NCBI RefSeq assembly: GCF_005503145.1
Contig: NZ_SCNV01000065.1
Location: 1-48,428 of the forward strand
Direction: 5' to 3'
Origin: Burkholderia sp. 4M9327F10
GTDB taxonomy: Bacteria; Pseudomonadota; Gammaproteobacteria; Burkholderiales; Burkholderiaceae
DNA length: 48,428 bases
The notes under the pieces are model-generated. The model was not told where the DNA came from and searched no databases. It was given only the letters and a program-made list of their open reading frames with translations. Position numbers and translations under genes: made by a program. This document shows positions 24,201 through 32,340 of the stretch, piece by piece; positions within the stretch are counted from its first letter, which is position 1; the number at the start of each line of letters is the position of its first letter.

Positions 24201-25605
24201 GCTTGCTCAAGGCGAACACCGGATCGAACGCGATTATGTCGGCGAAGTCTCGATTCCGGGCGACAAACTGTATGGCGTAAACAGCGTCCGGGGTTTCGAC
24301 AATCTCACGGTGTCGCCGCTGAATATCGCGCATTACCCGGAGTTCAGAAACGCGTTCGCTCAGGTCAAATGGGCGGCAGCGCTGGCCAATCGCGATAACG
24401 ACGTCATCAACGGCGAGCAATGCGAAGCCATCGTCGCTGCATGCAAGGAAGTCATCGAAGGAAAATTTGACTCGTCGTTGATCGTCGACCTGATGGAAGG
24501 CTCGGGCGGCACGTCGACGAACATGAACTTCAATGAAGTCATCGCGAATCGCGCGCAGCAGATCCTCGGGCATCCTGCGGGCAGCTACGCGGTCATTCAT
24601 CCCAATGACCACGTCAATCGCTCGCAATCGACCAACGATGCCTACCCCGCTGCCCTGAAAATCGCGATGTACGCGATGCTTGGGCCGCTCATCCGGGAAG
24701 TCACGCAACTCGCGGCACTTTTTAAGGGCAAAGCTGTCGAGTTCGCCGACATCCTCCATCTCGGCCGCACCTGCCTGCAGGACGCGCAACCGATGCGGCT
24801 CGGCCAGCTCTTCGGCGGCTATGCCTCCCTGACCGAACGCCTGGCCGAGGAACTTGTCGCGGTACGGGACAAGCTTCGCACGCTTCCCCTGGGCGGCACG
24901 GCGATCGGAACGGGCTTCGGCGCGCCCGCGGGCTACCGCACATCGGTCTACAGGAGCCTGAATAGCGTCACCGGCGTGGATTATCAGGCGCCCGCCAATC
25001 CATTCGACGCCATGCAGAACATGGACGTGTTCTCGCGCGTGTCGGCTGAGCTTCGCACCTGCGCGGTGTCGCTCGCGAAGGTCGCCTCCGATTTGACGGT
25101 TCTTTCATCGGGACCGGTTGGTGGCCTAGGCGAACTCACGCTGCCGGAGGCGCAAGCCGGCTCGTCCATCATGCCTGGCAAGGTCAATCCGGTGTTGCCG
25201 ATGGCGGTGATCCAGTTGAGCTTTGCCGTGGTCGGCAACGACGTTGCCATTGCACAGGCGGTTCAATACGGCGAACTGGAAATCAACCATTTTGAGCCGG
25301 TGGTGGCATCGCGCGTATTCGACAGCATTTCCCTGCTGACTAACGGAATCCAGCGCTTCGGTGAAAAATGCATCAAGGGCATCAAGGCCGACGTCGAGCG
25401 CAATGAGAAGCATCTGATGGAGTCGATGGCCGTGGCGACGGCACTTGTTCCTACGATTGGCTATGCTCGCGTCAGCAAGTTGGCTCGCCAATCGGTGGCC
25501 GAAGGTCGTTCGCTGGTCACGATTCTGGACGAGACGGGTTTGCTTTCGCCCGATGACACGATCGCGGCAATTCGCAAGGCTTCACATCCTGTGTTTGGCG
25601 ACTAA
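24193..25605 (+). CDS. Aspartase/fumarase superfamily ammonia-lyase (AspA-like)
   Basis: A 470-aa lyase starting at the ATG at 24193 with AAGGA 6 nt upstream. Aspartase converts L-Asp to fumarate and NH3. Seen: GTSTNMNFNEV (106-116), NDHVNRSQSTND (138-149), GRTCLQDAQPM (191-201) and AGSSIMPGKVNP (322-333, catalytic Ser loop). End-to-end resemblance to aspartase is strong. Two active-site neighbours differ from E. coli AspA as I recall it: YQGGAGTS is MEGSGGTS here, and GRTQLQDA is GRTCLQDA. The substrate may therefore be a different amino acid. Confidence 0.85.
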   Translation: MNKLAQGEHRIERDYVGEVSIPGDKLYGVNSVRGFDNLTVSPLNIAHYPEFRNAFAQVKWAAALANRDNDVINGEQCEAIVAACKEVIEGKFDSSLIVDLMEGSGGTSTNMNFNEVIANRAQQILGHPAGSYAVIHPNDHVNRSQSTNDAYPAALKIAMYAMLGPLIREVTQLAALFKGKAVEFADILHLGRTCLQDAQPMRLGQLFGGYASLTERLAEELVAVRDKLRTLPLGGTAIGTGFGAPAGYRTSVYRSLNSVTGVDYQAPANPFDAMQNMDVFSRVSAELRTCAVSLAKVASDLTVLSSGPVGGLGELTLPEAQAGSSIMPGKVNPVLPMAVIQLSFAVVGNDVAIAQAVQYGELEINHFEPVVASRVFDSISLLTNGIQRFGEKCIKGIKADVERNEKHLMESMAVATALVPTIGYARVSKLARQSVAEGRSLVTILDETGLLSPDDTIAAIRKASHPVFGD

Positions 25606-25683
25606 GTGTTTCGCCAGACCGGCTAAAGGTAATCGGCCCTGGTTTGCTTTCAGGGTCGATGGAATTCAAAGAGAAACGACAGC

Positions 25684-26187
25684 ATGCTCGGCAAAAATGA
25701 TCTACTGAAGCGCCTCGAAGAATGGAAGATTCCGTTCTCATGCGAAGAACACGAGCCGGTTCTCAACATGGCTGAGTCCGGTACGCTGGAACTCAATATG
25801 TCCGGGGCCCGTTGCAAGAATCTGCTTCTGCAGGACAAGAAGGGCCACCATTTCCTGGTCGTGACGACGGCTGAAAAGTCACTGGATCTCGGCATGCTGT
25901 CCGAAACGCTTGGCAGCAAGCGACTTTCGTTCGCGTCCGCGGACAGGCTTTTCGATTTGATGGGCATCCGGACAGGCTCGCTGAGTCCATTCGCGCTGAT
26001 CAACGACGAGGCGAATCAAGTTCGTCTGGTCTTGGATACTGACCTGGCAGGCGAATCAGACTTCCTCTTTCACCCTCTGGAAAACAATGCAAGCGTATTG
26101 CTTTCCAGAGATGGACTGGACTGTTTCCTCGCTGGCGTTGATCACCCGGCGCAATGGCTGAAGCTCGCGGCGCGGGCTACGGCGTAG
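25684..26187 (+). CDS. YbaK/ProX-type aminoacyl-tRNA deacylase (PrdX family)
   Basis: A 167-aa trans-editing deacylase; family members hydrolyse mis-charged Ala-tRNA(Pro) or related products. Seen: CEEHEPVLNMAESG, GARCKNLLLQDKKGHHFLVV (the conserved KNL and DKKG), KSLDLGMLSETLGSKRLSFA, GSLSPFALIND and FHPLENNASVLLS, the full PrdX order and length. It starts 78 bp after the lyase gene on the same strand, with no terminator seen between. A short GGGCTAC/GTAGCCC hairpin overlaps its stop codon. Confidence 0.92.
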   Translation: MLGKNDLLKRLEEWKIPFSCEEHEPVLNMAESGTLELNMSGARCKNLLLQDKKGHHFLVVTTAEKSLDLGMLSETLGSKRLSFASADRLFDLMGIRTGSLSPFALINDEANQVRLVLDTDLAGESDFLFHPLENNASVLLSRDGLDCFLAGVDHPAQWLKLAARATA

Positions 26188-26505
26188 CCCCTCATCAGGT
26201 CCGATGTAGCACGTCCCTGAACTACCGGATGCTCTTCTAGATAGCGACTTGGGCAGCAGGTGACCAGCGGCCCAAGTCGAGCATCGGATACGCTACCAAT
26301 GTCCGCTTCTGCATCACCATGAGACAGTGACAATCCACTACATTGAACGGCTGCTTAGGGTCCACAAGAGAAGTTCGCGTCGAGATCGCGTAACCGACTG
26401 ACAGGCTCTGGCCGAACTTCCGGGTTCGGGCAGTTTCGTCCGTTCGACCGCTGCGGACAAATCCTCGACAATCGTGGCATCACCACCACGTGCCGGTAGA
26501 AAAAA
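26188..26505 (+). other. 318-bp intergenic region with decayed repeat
   Basis: No gene supported. The second half is repeat copy R5; upstream, around 26300-26320, AATGTCCGCTTCTG-like sequence suggests a further worn member of the same family. Confidence 0.5.
26344..26445 (+). repeat. Dispersed repeat copy R5
   Basis: A 102-bp segment starting TGAACGGCTGCTTAGGGTC aligns without gaps to 34398-34499 at about 73 of 102 positions by hand count. The best conserved block is GCCGAACTTC and the following GGTTCGG. Confidence 0.7.
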
Positions 26506-27126
26506 ATGACTAACAACGAATTGATCGAATCTCTCGCCGAAGACTTGCGTGTGACATACGGGTGCCACACGGCGATTCTCTATGGTTCCCGCGCACGTGA
26601 CGACTGGGAGGCTACGAGCGATATTGACGTAATTGCCTTTCGGGATACCGGTGACCACCAGCGCGTTGCCTCGCGTTGGAATGGTGTGTTTCTCGATCTG
26701 TTCGTACATTCAACACATGACGAAGCTGATCCAGGCTGGATCAGGATCAACGGCGGGCGAATACTCTTTCAAAAAGACGGCTTCGGCGACAAGGTACTTG
26801 ATGATGTGAAGACGCTTTTCGACGCAGGACCTGAGGATGTGCCAAACACGGAGTTACAGGTAAGAAAAATCTGGGCAGAAAAGATGCTTGAGAGAGCAGC
26901 GAAAGGGGACGTCGAGGGGAACTTCCGTCTTCACTGGCTCTTATTCGTTTTGCTCGAGGACTACTTTGCCGTTCGTCGCAACTGGTACCTGGGCCCCAAA
27001 CAGAGTTTTCGCAGACTAAGAGAAACCGCCGGGACGCATTTCAGCATATTCGAGACTGCGCTGAAGCCGGGCGCTTCCCTTGACGCCGTGCGAGAGGTAA
27101 TCGGCGTGACCTTCGAAGGCGTGTAG
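26506..27126 (+). CDS. Nucleotidyltransferase-domain protein
   Basis: A 206-aa protein with an N-terminal polymerase-beta-like nucleotidyltransferase fold: LYGSRARDDW (Gly27, Ser28), SDIDVIAF (Asp39, Asp41) and third carboxylate Asp64 in FLDLFVH, so the catalytic set is complete. The C-terminal half (about 110-206) is alpha-helical, with a Trp/Arg-rich segment, and may be a HEPN-like or substrate-binding bundle. Possible roles are antibiotic adenylylation, tRNA or protein nucleotidylation, or the transferase half of a toxin-antitoxin pair; no partner gene is adjacent. The ribosome site is weak. Confidence 0.82.
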   Translation: MTNNELIESLAEDLRVTYGCHTAILYGSRARDDWEATSDIDVIAFRDTGDHQRVASRWNGVFLDLFVHSTHDEADPGWIRINGGRILFQKDGFGDKVLDDVKTLFDAGPEDVPNTELQVRKIWAEKMLERAAKGDVEGNFRLHWLLFVLLEDYFAVRRNWYLGPKQSFRRLRETAGTHFSIFETALKPGASLDAVREVIGVTFEGV

Positions 27127-27282
27127 CGACTATCCGTCGAGATCAGTGAACTAGCATCCCTACGCCGAGAGTTGTCTTTGGCAGCGCGTCAGCAAGGGAA
27201 ATCATGCAATGGTATGGTGGCGCATCGTTCTCAGGACAGCACTGCATACGCCTGAGGCAAAGCGTTTTCATCACTAACCCGA

Positions 27283-27316
27283 TGGTGCGGTTGAATTAGT
27301 ACGCAAGTCCGCACCA
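27283..27316 (+). promoter_or_regulatory. Candidate operator upstream of MFS gene
   Basis: TGGTGCGG (27283-27290) and CCGCACCA (27309-27316) form a perfect 8-bp inverted repeat. Next to the arms are TTGAATT and AATTCAA, also complementary. It lies 35 bp before the MFS start. No regulator gene is adjacent. Confidence 0.4.
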
Positions 27317-27350
27317 ATTCAATCATTGTCCGTCAAGGACAAACAAAACC

Positions 27351-28595
27351 ATGTTGGTAGAAAGCAATCTGCCGGCGGGTACGCCCGCGCCGGAGAAGAG
27401 TAGTTCGTCGTCTGTACGCCAATGGCTTTCCGTCGGCGCGGTGGCGATTGGCGCATTTGCCTTTGTGACCACGGAATTCCTGCCAGTTGGTTTACTGCCG
27501 CATGTCGCCAGGGAACTGAATGTTCTGCCAGGCACGGCGGGCCTGATGGTTACCACGCCAGGCATCATTGCGGCCTTTTCTGCACCTGGGCTCATGCTGG
27601 GCGCCGGGCGCATGGATCGCCGGCACGTCTTCCTGTTGCTGACGGCTCTATTGCTGGCGTCCAATCTGTTATCCGCATTCGCGCCCAATTTCGCCGTCAT
27701 GCTGGTGGGCCGCGCTCTGCTAGGGGCGGCATTGGGTGGATTCTGGACCCTCGCAACCGCCGCAGCGGGCCGGCTCGTGCAGCCTAAAGACGCAGCAAGG
27801 GCGACCGCGACAATCCTGACGGGGGTGACGTGCGCCACCGTGATCGGCGTGCCCCTGGGCACGTTCATCGCCGGCTTTTCTTCGTGGCGCTTCTCGTTCA
27901 TGGCCACCGGTGCGCTGGTCGCCATCGCGCTTGTCGCGCAACTACTGCTAATCCCGTCACTACCCTCTAGCGCAGCGCTACGTTTTGCAGACCTGATCGA
28001 GCTGCTACGGCGTCCTTATGCGCGCCGGAGCATGCTGATGGTGGGACTCGTATTCGGCGCCCACTTCTGTTCCTATACCTACGTCACGCCGTTTCTGCTG
28101 CATAACGCAAGCTTCGGAACGCAGACCATTACCTGGTTGTTGCTAGGGTTCGGCGTGATTGGTTTCTTCTCCAATTTCGCCGTTTCTAGCACGGTCAACC
28201 GGAACCTCAAGGCATCGCTGGCGGCGATGGTGTCGCTGATGATGTTCGCGCTCCTGTCGATGTCGCTGCTGGGGCATTCGCAGCTTGCGGTTACGGTTGA
28301 TGTGCTGCTGTGGGGTGTATCGTTCGGTGCGCTGCCGCTCTGTCTCAGCGTGTGGATTCAGCGCGCAACCCCCGATCTGCCGGAAGCCGGTTCGGCGTTG
28401 TTCGTGAGCATCATTCAGGTCGCTATTGCGGTAGGATCACTGGTCGGAGGGACGATTGTGGATTCGCTCGGCATCCCTCCTGATTTCCTGCTTGGCGGTG
28501 CGCTTGCGCTGCTCGGTCTGGCCGCGTTGGCGAGCTTCGGAAGAAGCAGCACGGTAGTGAAGGCCGATTGCGACTGCCTGGCGACGCCGGAGTGA
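27351..28595 (+). CDS. MFS transporter, DHA1 family (AraJ/NepI-like efflux)
   Basis: A 414-aa inner-membrane efflux permease. Seen: VGAVAIGAFAFVTTEFLPVG in helix 1 (typical of the AraJ/NepI branch), PGLMLGAGRMDRRHVFL (motif A variant), GRALLGAALGGFWTLA, and TGVTCATVIGVPLGTFI (motif C, antiporter). Twelve hydrophobic segments fit the length. AAGGA lies 11 nt before the ATG. It converges with the SGNH esterase gene, with 59 bp between. Sugar, nucleoside or drug export are all possible. Confidence 0.9.
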   Translation: MLVESNLPAGTPAPEKSSSSSVRQWLSVGAVAIGAFAFVTTEFLPVGLLPHVARELNVLPGTAGLMVTTPGIIAAFSAPGLMLGAGRMDRRHVFLLLTALLLASNLLSAFAPNFAVMLVGRALLGAALGGFWTLATAAAGRLVQPKDAARATATILTGVTCATVIGVPLGTFIAGFSSWRFSFMATGALVAIALVAQLLLIPSLPSSAALRFADLIELLRRPYARRSMLMVGLVFGAHFCSYTYVTPFLLHNASFGTQTITWLLLGFGVIGFFSNFAVSSTVNRNLKASLAAMVSLMMFALLSMSLLGHSQLAVTVDVLLWGVSFGALPLCLSVWIQRATPDLPEAGSALFVSIIQVAIAVGSLVGGTIVDSLGIPPDFLLGGALALLGLAALASFGRSSTVVKADCDCLATPE

Positions 28596-28654
28596 TCGAG
28601 CGCTTTTCGCAAACCGCCGATCGAATTTGATGATTAAGCCACGTGGACCGGTGG

Positions 28655-29932
28655 CTATTTCAGCAATGCTTCGAGATCGACCGCTTCGGCCATCGCGCGA
28701 TTGCCTTCATCACCGGGGTGCAAATGGTCGCCGGAGTCGTAGCGTGCAGCGATCCGGGTTGGATGGGCGGGATCACGCAGGACCGCATCGAAGTCAATGA
28801 CCGCATCGAACACGCCGCTATGGCGAATCCAGTCATTCACTTCCTGGCGCAGGGCGTCCTTGTCCGGATGGTAGTAGTTGTCCAGCGGTGTGCCGGGCAA
28901 CGCGCCCTCGAACGGCGTCAGTGTGGCGCCGATCACGCGCACACCCCTCGCATGGGCCTGTTCGACAAGTTGACGATAGCCTGCCTTCAGGGCGTCCAGC
29001 GTGGGGCGCTGTGCATCCGGCGCGAACGCGGTACCAGGCCAGGAAATATCGTTGATGCCCAGCATCACGATGACGCTATGCGCACCGGGTTGCGCCAGCA
29101 CATCTCGGTCCAGCCGCGCCAGCGCGTTGACGCCCATGCCATCGGAGAGCAGGCGCGCACCGGAGATGCCGGCATTGACGACTGCAACGCCGTGTGGAGC
29201 CAGTCGGGCAGCCAGGAAGTCCGGCCATCGGCTATCTTTGTCGAGGCTGGCTGCCGCGCCATCGGTGATGGAGTCACCGATTACCACGACCGCCTGCGCA
29301 GCTTGTTCGGTTTCGACCTGAATGCCCGTCAACAGCGGCCGGGCCGTGGTGCTCTGTAGGGTGCCATCTGCCTTCGACAGCGCCAATGCCGAAGTCTGAT
29401 CGCCGGGCACAATCCAGCCCGTCTGTCGGCCGTCCCAATGGAACGTGCTTATCGAGGTTACCTTCGGCAAGTAGAGGCTGACTGCTACCCGTGCGCGTGC
29501 AGATACTGGCAACGCCACAGGGTCGCTGACCAATGACGCGCCGGGAAGAATGCTCGCCACTTCCTGGCCGCCGAACGTCACGGTGCGCAGGCTGCCAGCG
29601 ACTATGTCACCGCCCTGGCTGGGCCGTGCGATCGTGGCCCTGCCTACGGTAAGCGGCTGGTTGCCGTAGGCGTTGGACAACACGATGCGCAAGCGTTGGC
29701 CGCCCAGGCTGACGCGCGCTACCTGCCGCAGGGTCTGTTCGTGCAATACCGGCGGCACATTAGTGGGAAACAGGAAGTCCGATCCCCACACCGGCTGCGG
29801 ACTCGCTTGCCAGGTTGCTACCCAGGCCGGCGAGGCCGCCATTGCCGGTGCGACGCTCAGAGCGCTGCCAGTCGCCAGTGCCAGGGTCAGTGCTGCCGAG
29901 GCATGGAAAAGTGGCTTCTTGGATTTCGTCAT
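28655..29932 (-). CDS. Exported SGNH/GDSL-family hydrolase (esterase)
   Basis: A 425-aa secreted esterase with a Sec signal peptide (1-32, cleavage AMA-ASP), an N-terminal beta-rich domain (about 35-210) and an SGNH domain. Catalytic blocks: GDSITDG with Ser221, NAGISGARLL (oxyanion Gly), MLGINDISW (Asn) and SGDHLHPGDEGN (Asp and His). This layout resembles rhamnogalacturonan or xylan acetylesterase-like enzymes. Upstream in-frame sequence belongs to the divergent LysR gene on the other strand and is excluded. Confidence 0.92.
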   Translation of the reverse strand: MTKSKKPLFHASAALTLALATGSALSVAPAMAASPAWVATWQASPQPVWGSDFLFPTNVPPVLHEQTLRQVARVSLGGQRLRIVLSNAYGNQPLTVGRATIARPSQGGDIVAGSLRTVTFGGQEVASILPGASLVSDPVALPVSARARVAVSLYLPKVTSISTFHWDGRQTGWIVPGDQTSALALSKADGTLQSTTARPLLTGIQVETEQAAQAVVVIGDSITDGAAASLDKDSRWPDFLAARLAPHGVAVVNAGISGARLLSDGMGVNALARLDRDVLAQPGAHSVIVMLGINDISWPGTAFAPDAQRPTLDALKAGYRQLVEQAHARGVRVIGATLTPFEGALPGTPLDNYYHPDKDALRQEVNDWIRHSGVFDAVIDFDAVLRDPAHPTRIAARYDSGDHLHPGDEGNRAMAEAVDLEALLK

Positions 29933-29937
29933 GTTCG

Positions 29938-30030
29938 TGAATTCATCAGCCGTTGATACGGTAATAATGAATTCAAGGACCAAATTAGAGTAGAGTGGCC
30001 GCAGGAATAGCATTTGTGAATTGAATTCAC
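29938..30030. promoter_or_regulatory. Three TGAATTCA palindromes, LysR operator array
   Basis: TGAATTCA occurs at 29938, 29968 and 30022. The last lies within GTGAATTGAATTCAC (30016-30030), a 7+1+7 palindrome fitting T-N11-A. All are inside the 111-bp gap between the divergent SGNH and LysR genes. Confidence 0.6.
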
Positions 30031-30043
30031 CAAGGAGACGGTC

Positions 30044-30955
30044 GTGGCCCGTCTGGAAGTCAACCGATCCGGCGAATTGGAAGTGTTCGTGCGCGTCATC
30101 GAGCTGGGCGGTTTCTCTGCCGCCGCACGTGCCTGTGGCATGACGCCCTCGGCTGTCAGCAAACTGGTCACACGCCTGGAGCAACGCCTGGGCACGCGCC
30201 TGGTGAACCGCTCCACCCGGCAGTTCCAACTCACCCCTGAAGGCTGCGCGTTCTACGAACGCGGTGTGCACATCCTGGCGGACCTGGAAGAAGCCGAACG
30301 ATGTGCGAGCGAAAATACCGCGCCTCGCGGTCGTCTGCGCGTGAATGCCAACGTGCCCTTCGGACACCACTTCTTGCTGCCGCTAGCGCCCGAATTCCTG
30401 GATCGTCATCCCGACGTGACGCTGGACATCGTGCTGACCGATGAGCTCGTCGACATCCTGGAGCAACGTACCGATGTGGCCGTGCGCGCCGGTCCGCTGA
30501 AAAGCTCGAACCTGGTGGCGCGCAAGTTGGGCGACACGCGCATGGTGATCGTGGGCGCACCAGGCTACCTGACTCGCTACGGCACGCCCGCTACACTCGA
30601 TGATCTGCTTGCGCACAATCGCCTGGGGGCGAACTACGCGCGAGCGCAGCCAGGCTGGCCGCTGCGGCATGGGAACGAAGATGTCGTGCTTCCGGTAACC
30701 GGTAACGCGCAAGCCAGCGATGGCGAAGCGTTACGCCATTTGGCTTTGGCTGGACTGGGACTGGCACGCCTCGCTGCTTTTCAGGTACGCGACGACATTG
30801 CCGCCGGCCGGCTGCTGCCGGTGCTTGAAGGATGCAATCCAGGCGATGTGGAGGAAATCCACGCCGTCTATGTCGGTCAGGGTGGCTACGTGCCGCTGCG
30901 CGTGCGTGCATTACTGGACTTTCTGGCAGATAGGGTGGATATCGGTCGAATCTAG
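30044..30955 (+). CDS. LysR family transcriptional regulator
   Basis: A 303-aa LysR-type regulator starting at a GTG at 30044 with AAGGAG 8 nt upstream. The helix-turn-helix is at about 10-65 (VIELGGFSAAARACGMTPSA, then LGTRLVNRSTRQFQLTPEG). The effector domain begins near 97 (GRLRVNANVPFGHHFLLP) and includes RTDVAVRAGPLKSSNLVARK. It is divergent from the SGNH esterase gene with the operator array between, so it probably controls it. It ends in a strong terminator. Confidence 0.94.
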   Translation: MARLEVNRSGELEVFVRVIELGGFSAAARACGMTPSAVSKLVTRLEQRLGTRLVNRSTRQFQLTPEGCAFYERGVHILADLEEAERCASENTAPRGRLRVNANVPFGHHFLLPLAPEFLDRHPDVTLDIVLTDELVDILEQRTDVAVRAGPLKSSNLVARKLGDTRMVIVGAPGYLTRYGTPATLDDLLAHNRLGANYARAQPGWPLRHGNEDVVLPVTGNAQASDGEALRHLALAGLGLARLAAFQVRDDIAAGRLLPVLEGCNPGDVEEIHAVYVGQGGYVPLRVRALLDFLADRVDIGRI

Positions 30956-31055
30956 ACCGCCCGCCGTGTTGTCTCTATCGTTCAAGCGCCTGTCACGCTG
31001 CTCATCGCTGGACGGCTCGCCGCCTTTAGTCAAACAGGTGATTTTCCTTTGAAAA

Positions 31056-31088
31056 AAAGCGCGCCGTTGGCGCGCTTTCTTTTTTTCA
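31056..31088. terminator. Bidirectional intrinsic terminator
   Basis: AAAGCGCGCC, loop GTT and GGCGCGCTTT form a perfect 10-bp stem, followed by CTTTTTTT on the plus strand and by an A-run on the other side. It serves the LysR gene (plus) and the S51 peptidase gene (minus), which converge here. Confidence 0.9.
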
Positions 31089-31107
31089 CCACCACGCGTG
31101 CGCCCCT

Positions 31108-31848
31108 CTACGCAGTCGGCAAAAACAATTTCCACTGACCTTCGGAAACAACCTGGACGCCATCATGGCTCACTGCGATGGCGGTCTGATCATCAATGGC
31201 ATAAACCGGCAGCGGTATCCTGGCGGCCCATTTTTCAGCATTCTCCAAGGATGCATCGGGATGATTCGGATTGTTGAAATGCGGGATCAATGCGAAGTCG
31301 ACCCAACCTGCTCCGTGGGCCGTGACCAGGAGGTTTGTGACGTCGCCTTCTGCAGTTGCGAACAGGAAGTTCTCAGACTTCAGCGCATCGCGATTAACGC
31401 TGGGTGGCTGGTTGTAGCTTTCTGAAAATGTCGAAGACACCGCCATGCTACCGGCGCTAACGCCCACGTAAACCAGTTCATTTCGCAGTGAAGGCAATAG
31501 CTCGGCGAGGCCGGAACGACGCATCCATTCAGCTAGATAGATAGGGTCACCGCCCCACACCAACAGGGCATCCGCTTCTTCCACCAGGGGGACCCAGTCT
31601 TTTTCAGAGAGGCTCGGCAGTGTGGTGAGTTCCAGAACGCCCAGCGACTTCCAGCCCAGTTCGCATAACGGACTTCGCGCTTTGCCAGCGAACGCCTGCC
31701 ACGCCATGGCAGCATGTCGCGGATAGGCATACATGGCAGTCGGAATGAAGAGGGCGCTGCACTCGGCGATGGGCTTGCCCAACAGATCAACGAGTGCGGC
31801 GTGGATGCTGGCATTGGTGATGCCGCCGGACGTCAAAAGAAATTTCAT
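31108..31848 (-). CDS. Peptidase S51 family protein (PepE-like)
   Basis: A 246-aa cytoplasmic class I glutamine-amidotransferase-like fold, serine peptidase family S51; PepE is an Asp-X dipeptidase. Seen: LLTSGG at the N-terminus, LLVWGGDPIYL (about 95-105), GVSAGSM with nucleophile Ser131, then GWVDFALIPHFNNP with a candidate catalytic His. A perfect AAGGAGGG ribosome site precedes the ATG. It is monocistronic. Cyanophycinase-like activity is another S51 option. Confidence 0.9.
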   Translation of the reverse strand: MKFLLTSGGITNASIHAALVDLLGKPIAECSALFIPTAMYAYPRHAAMAWQAFAGKARSPLCELGWKSLGVLELTTLPSLSEKDWVPLVEEADALLVWGGDPIYLAEWMRRSGLAELLPSLRNELVYVGVSAGSMAVSSTFSESYNQPPSVNRDALKSENFLFATAEGDVTNLLVTAHGAGWVDFALIPHFNNPNHPDASLENAEKWAARIPLPVYAIDDQTAIAVSHDGVQVVSEGQWKLFLPTA

Positions 31849-32340
31849 GCGGTTTCCCTCCTTTGTATGAGCATGTTTAGCAACTCATCAGGTTGACGAA
31901 CGGCGACCGCCGTATTCGACAATAGTCCGCTTTATTTTTTCAGATGTGGATTACGGTGGCGGCTGAGCGGTATTCCGGCACGGGCCTGGCTTCATGCCCG
32001 CGTTGGGCACACTTCAGGTATTACCTCATTGGGGTCGTCAGGGAGGCGCGTTATGGGTCGATGCTGTTGAAAAAGTCGATGACTGTCGTTTTCGCCAGGT
32101 TTTCAGAGGTTTTTCTATCCTTGATTGGCTTGCGCGAGCGGTTTGTAGGGCGATCCGAGAGGTCGCTTTTCTCGCCGGGGAATTGAGAAAGCCACGCGGC
32201 GGTTTTTCAACAGTTTCGGCCAGTTTGAGTCATTCAGGACCGAGCTCTAACTCGTTGACAATCAAAGCGGTTTTCGACGATTGCTTGTTGAAAGCAAACG
32301 CACGCACAATGCTCGATCAGACCAGTTCGGGAGCGTATGT
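31849..32340. other. 492-bp intergenic region with possible MITE
   Basis: No gene supported. It holds the promoter side of the S51 gene and the inverted-repeat element at 32058-32220. The phosphotransferase gene starts at its right end. Confidence 0.5.
32058..32220. mobile_element. Possible MITE or IS remnant
   Basis: CTGTTGAAAAA at 32064-32074 is inverted as TTTTTCAACAG at 32203-32213, and neighbouring bases are partly complementary (GGTCGATG versus GGCCGAAA at the outer ends). CTGTTGAAAAA ends are typical of IS5/IS1182-like elements. The roughly 163-bp unit has no transposase frame. Target duplications are not evident. Confidence 0.45.

Noticed and set aside
32281..32340. Upstream TTG start of the APH-fold kinase
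   Set aside because: The ATG at 32341 has a well-placed GGGAG; the extension adds no domain sequence.
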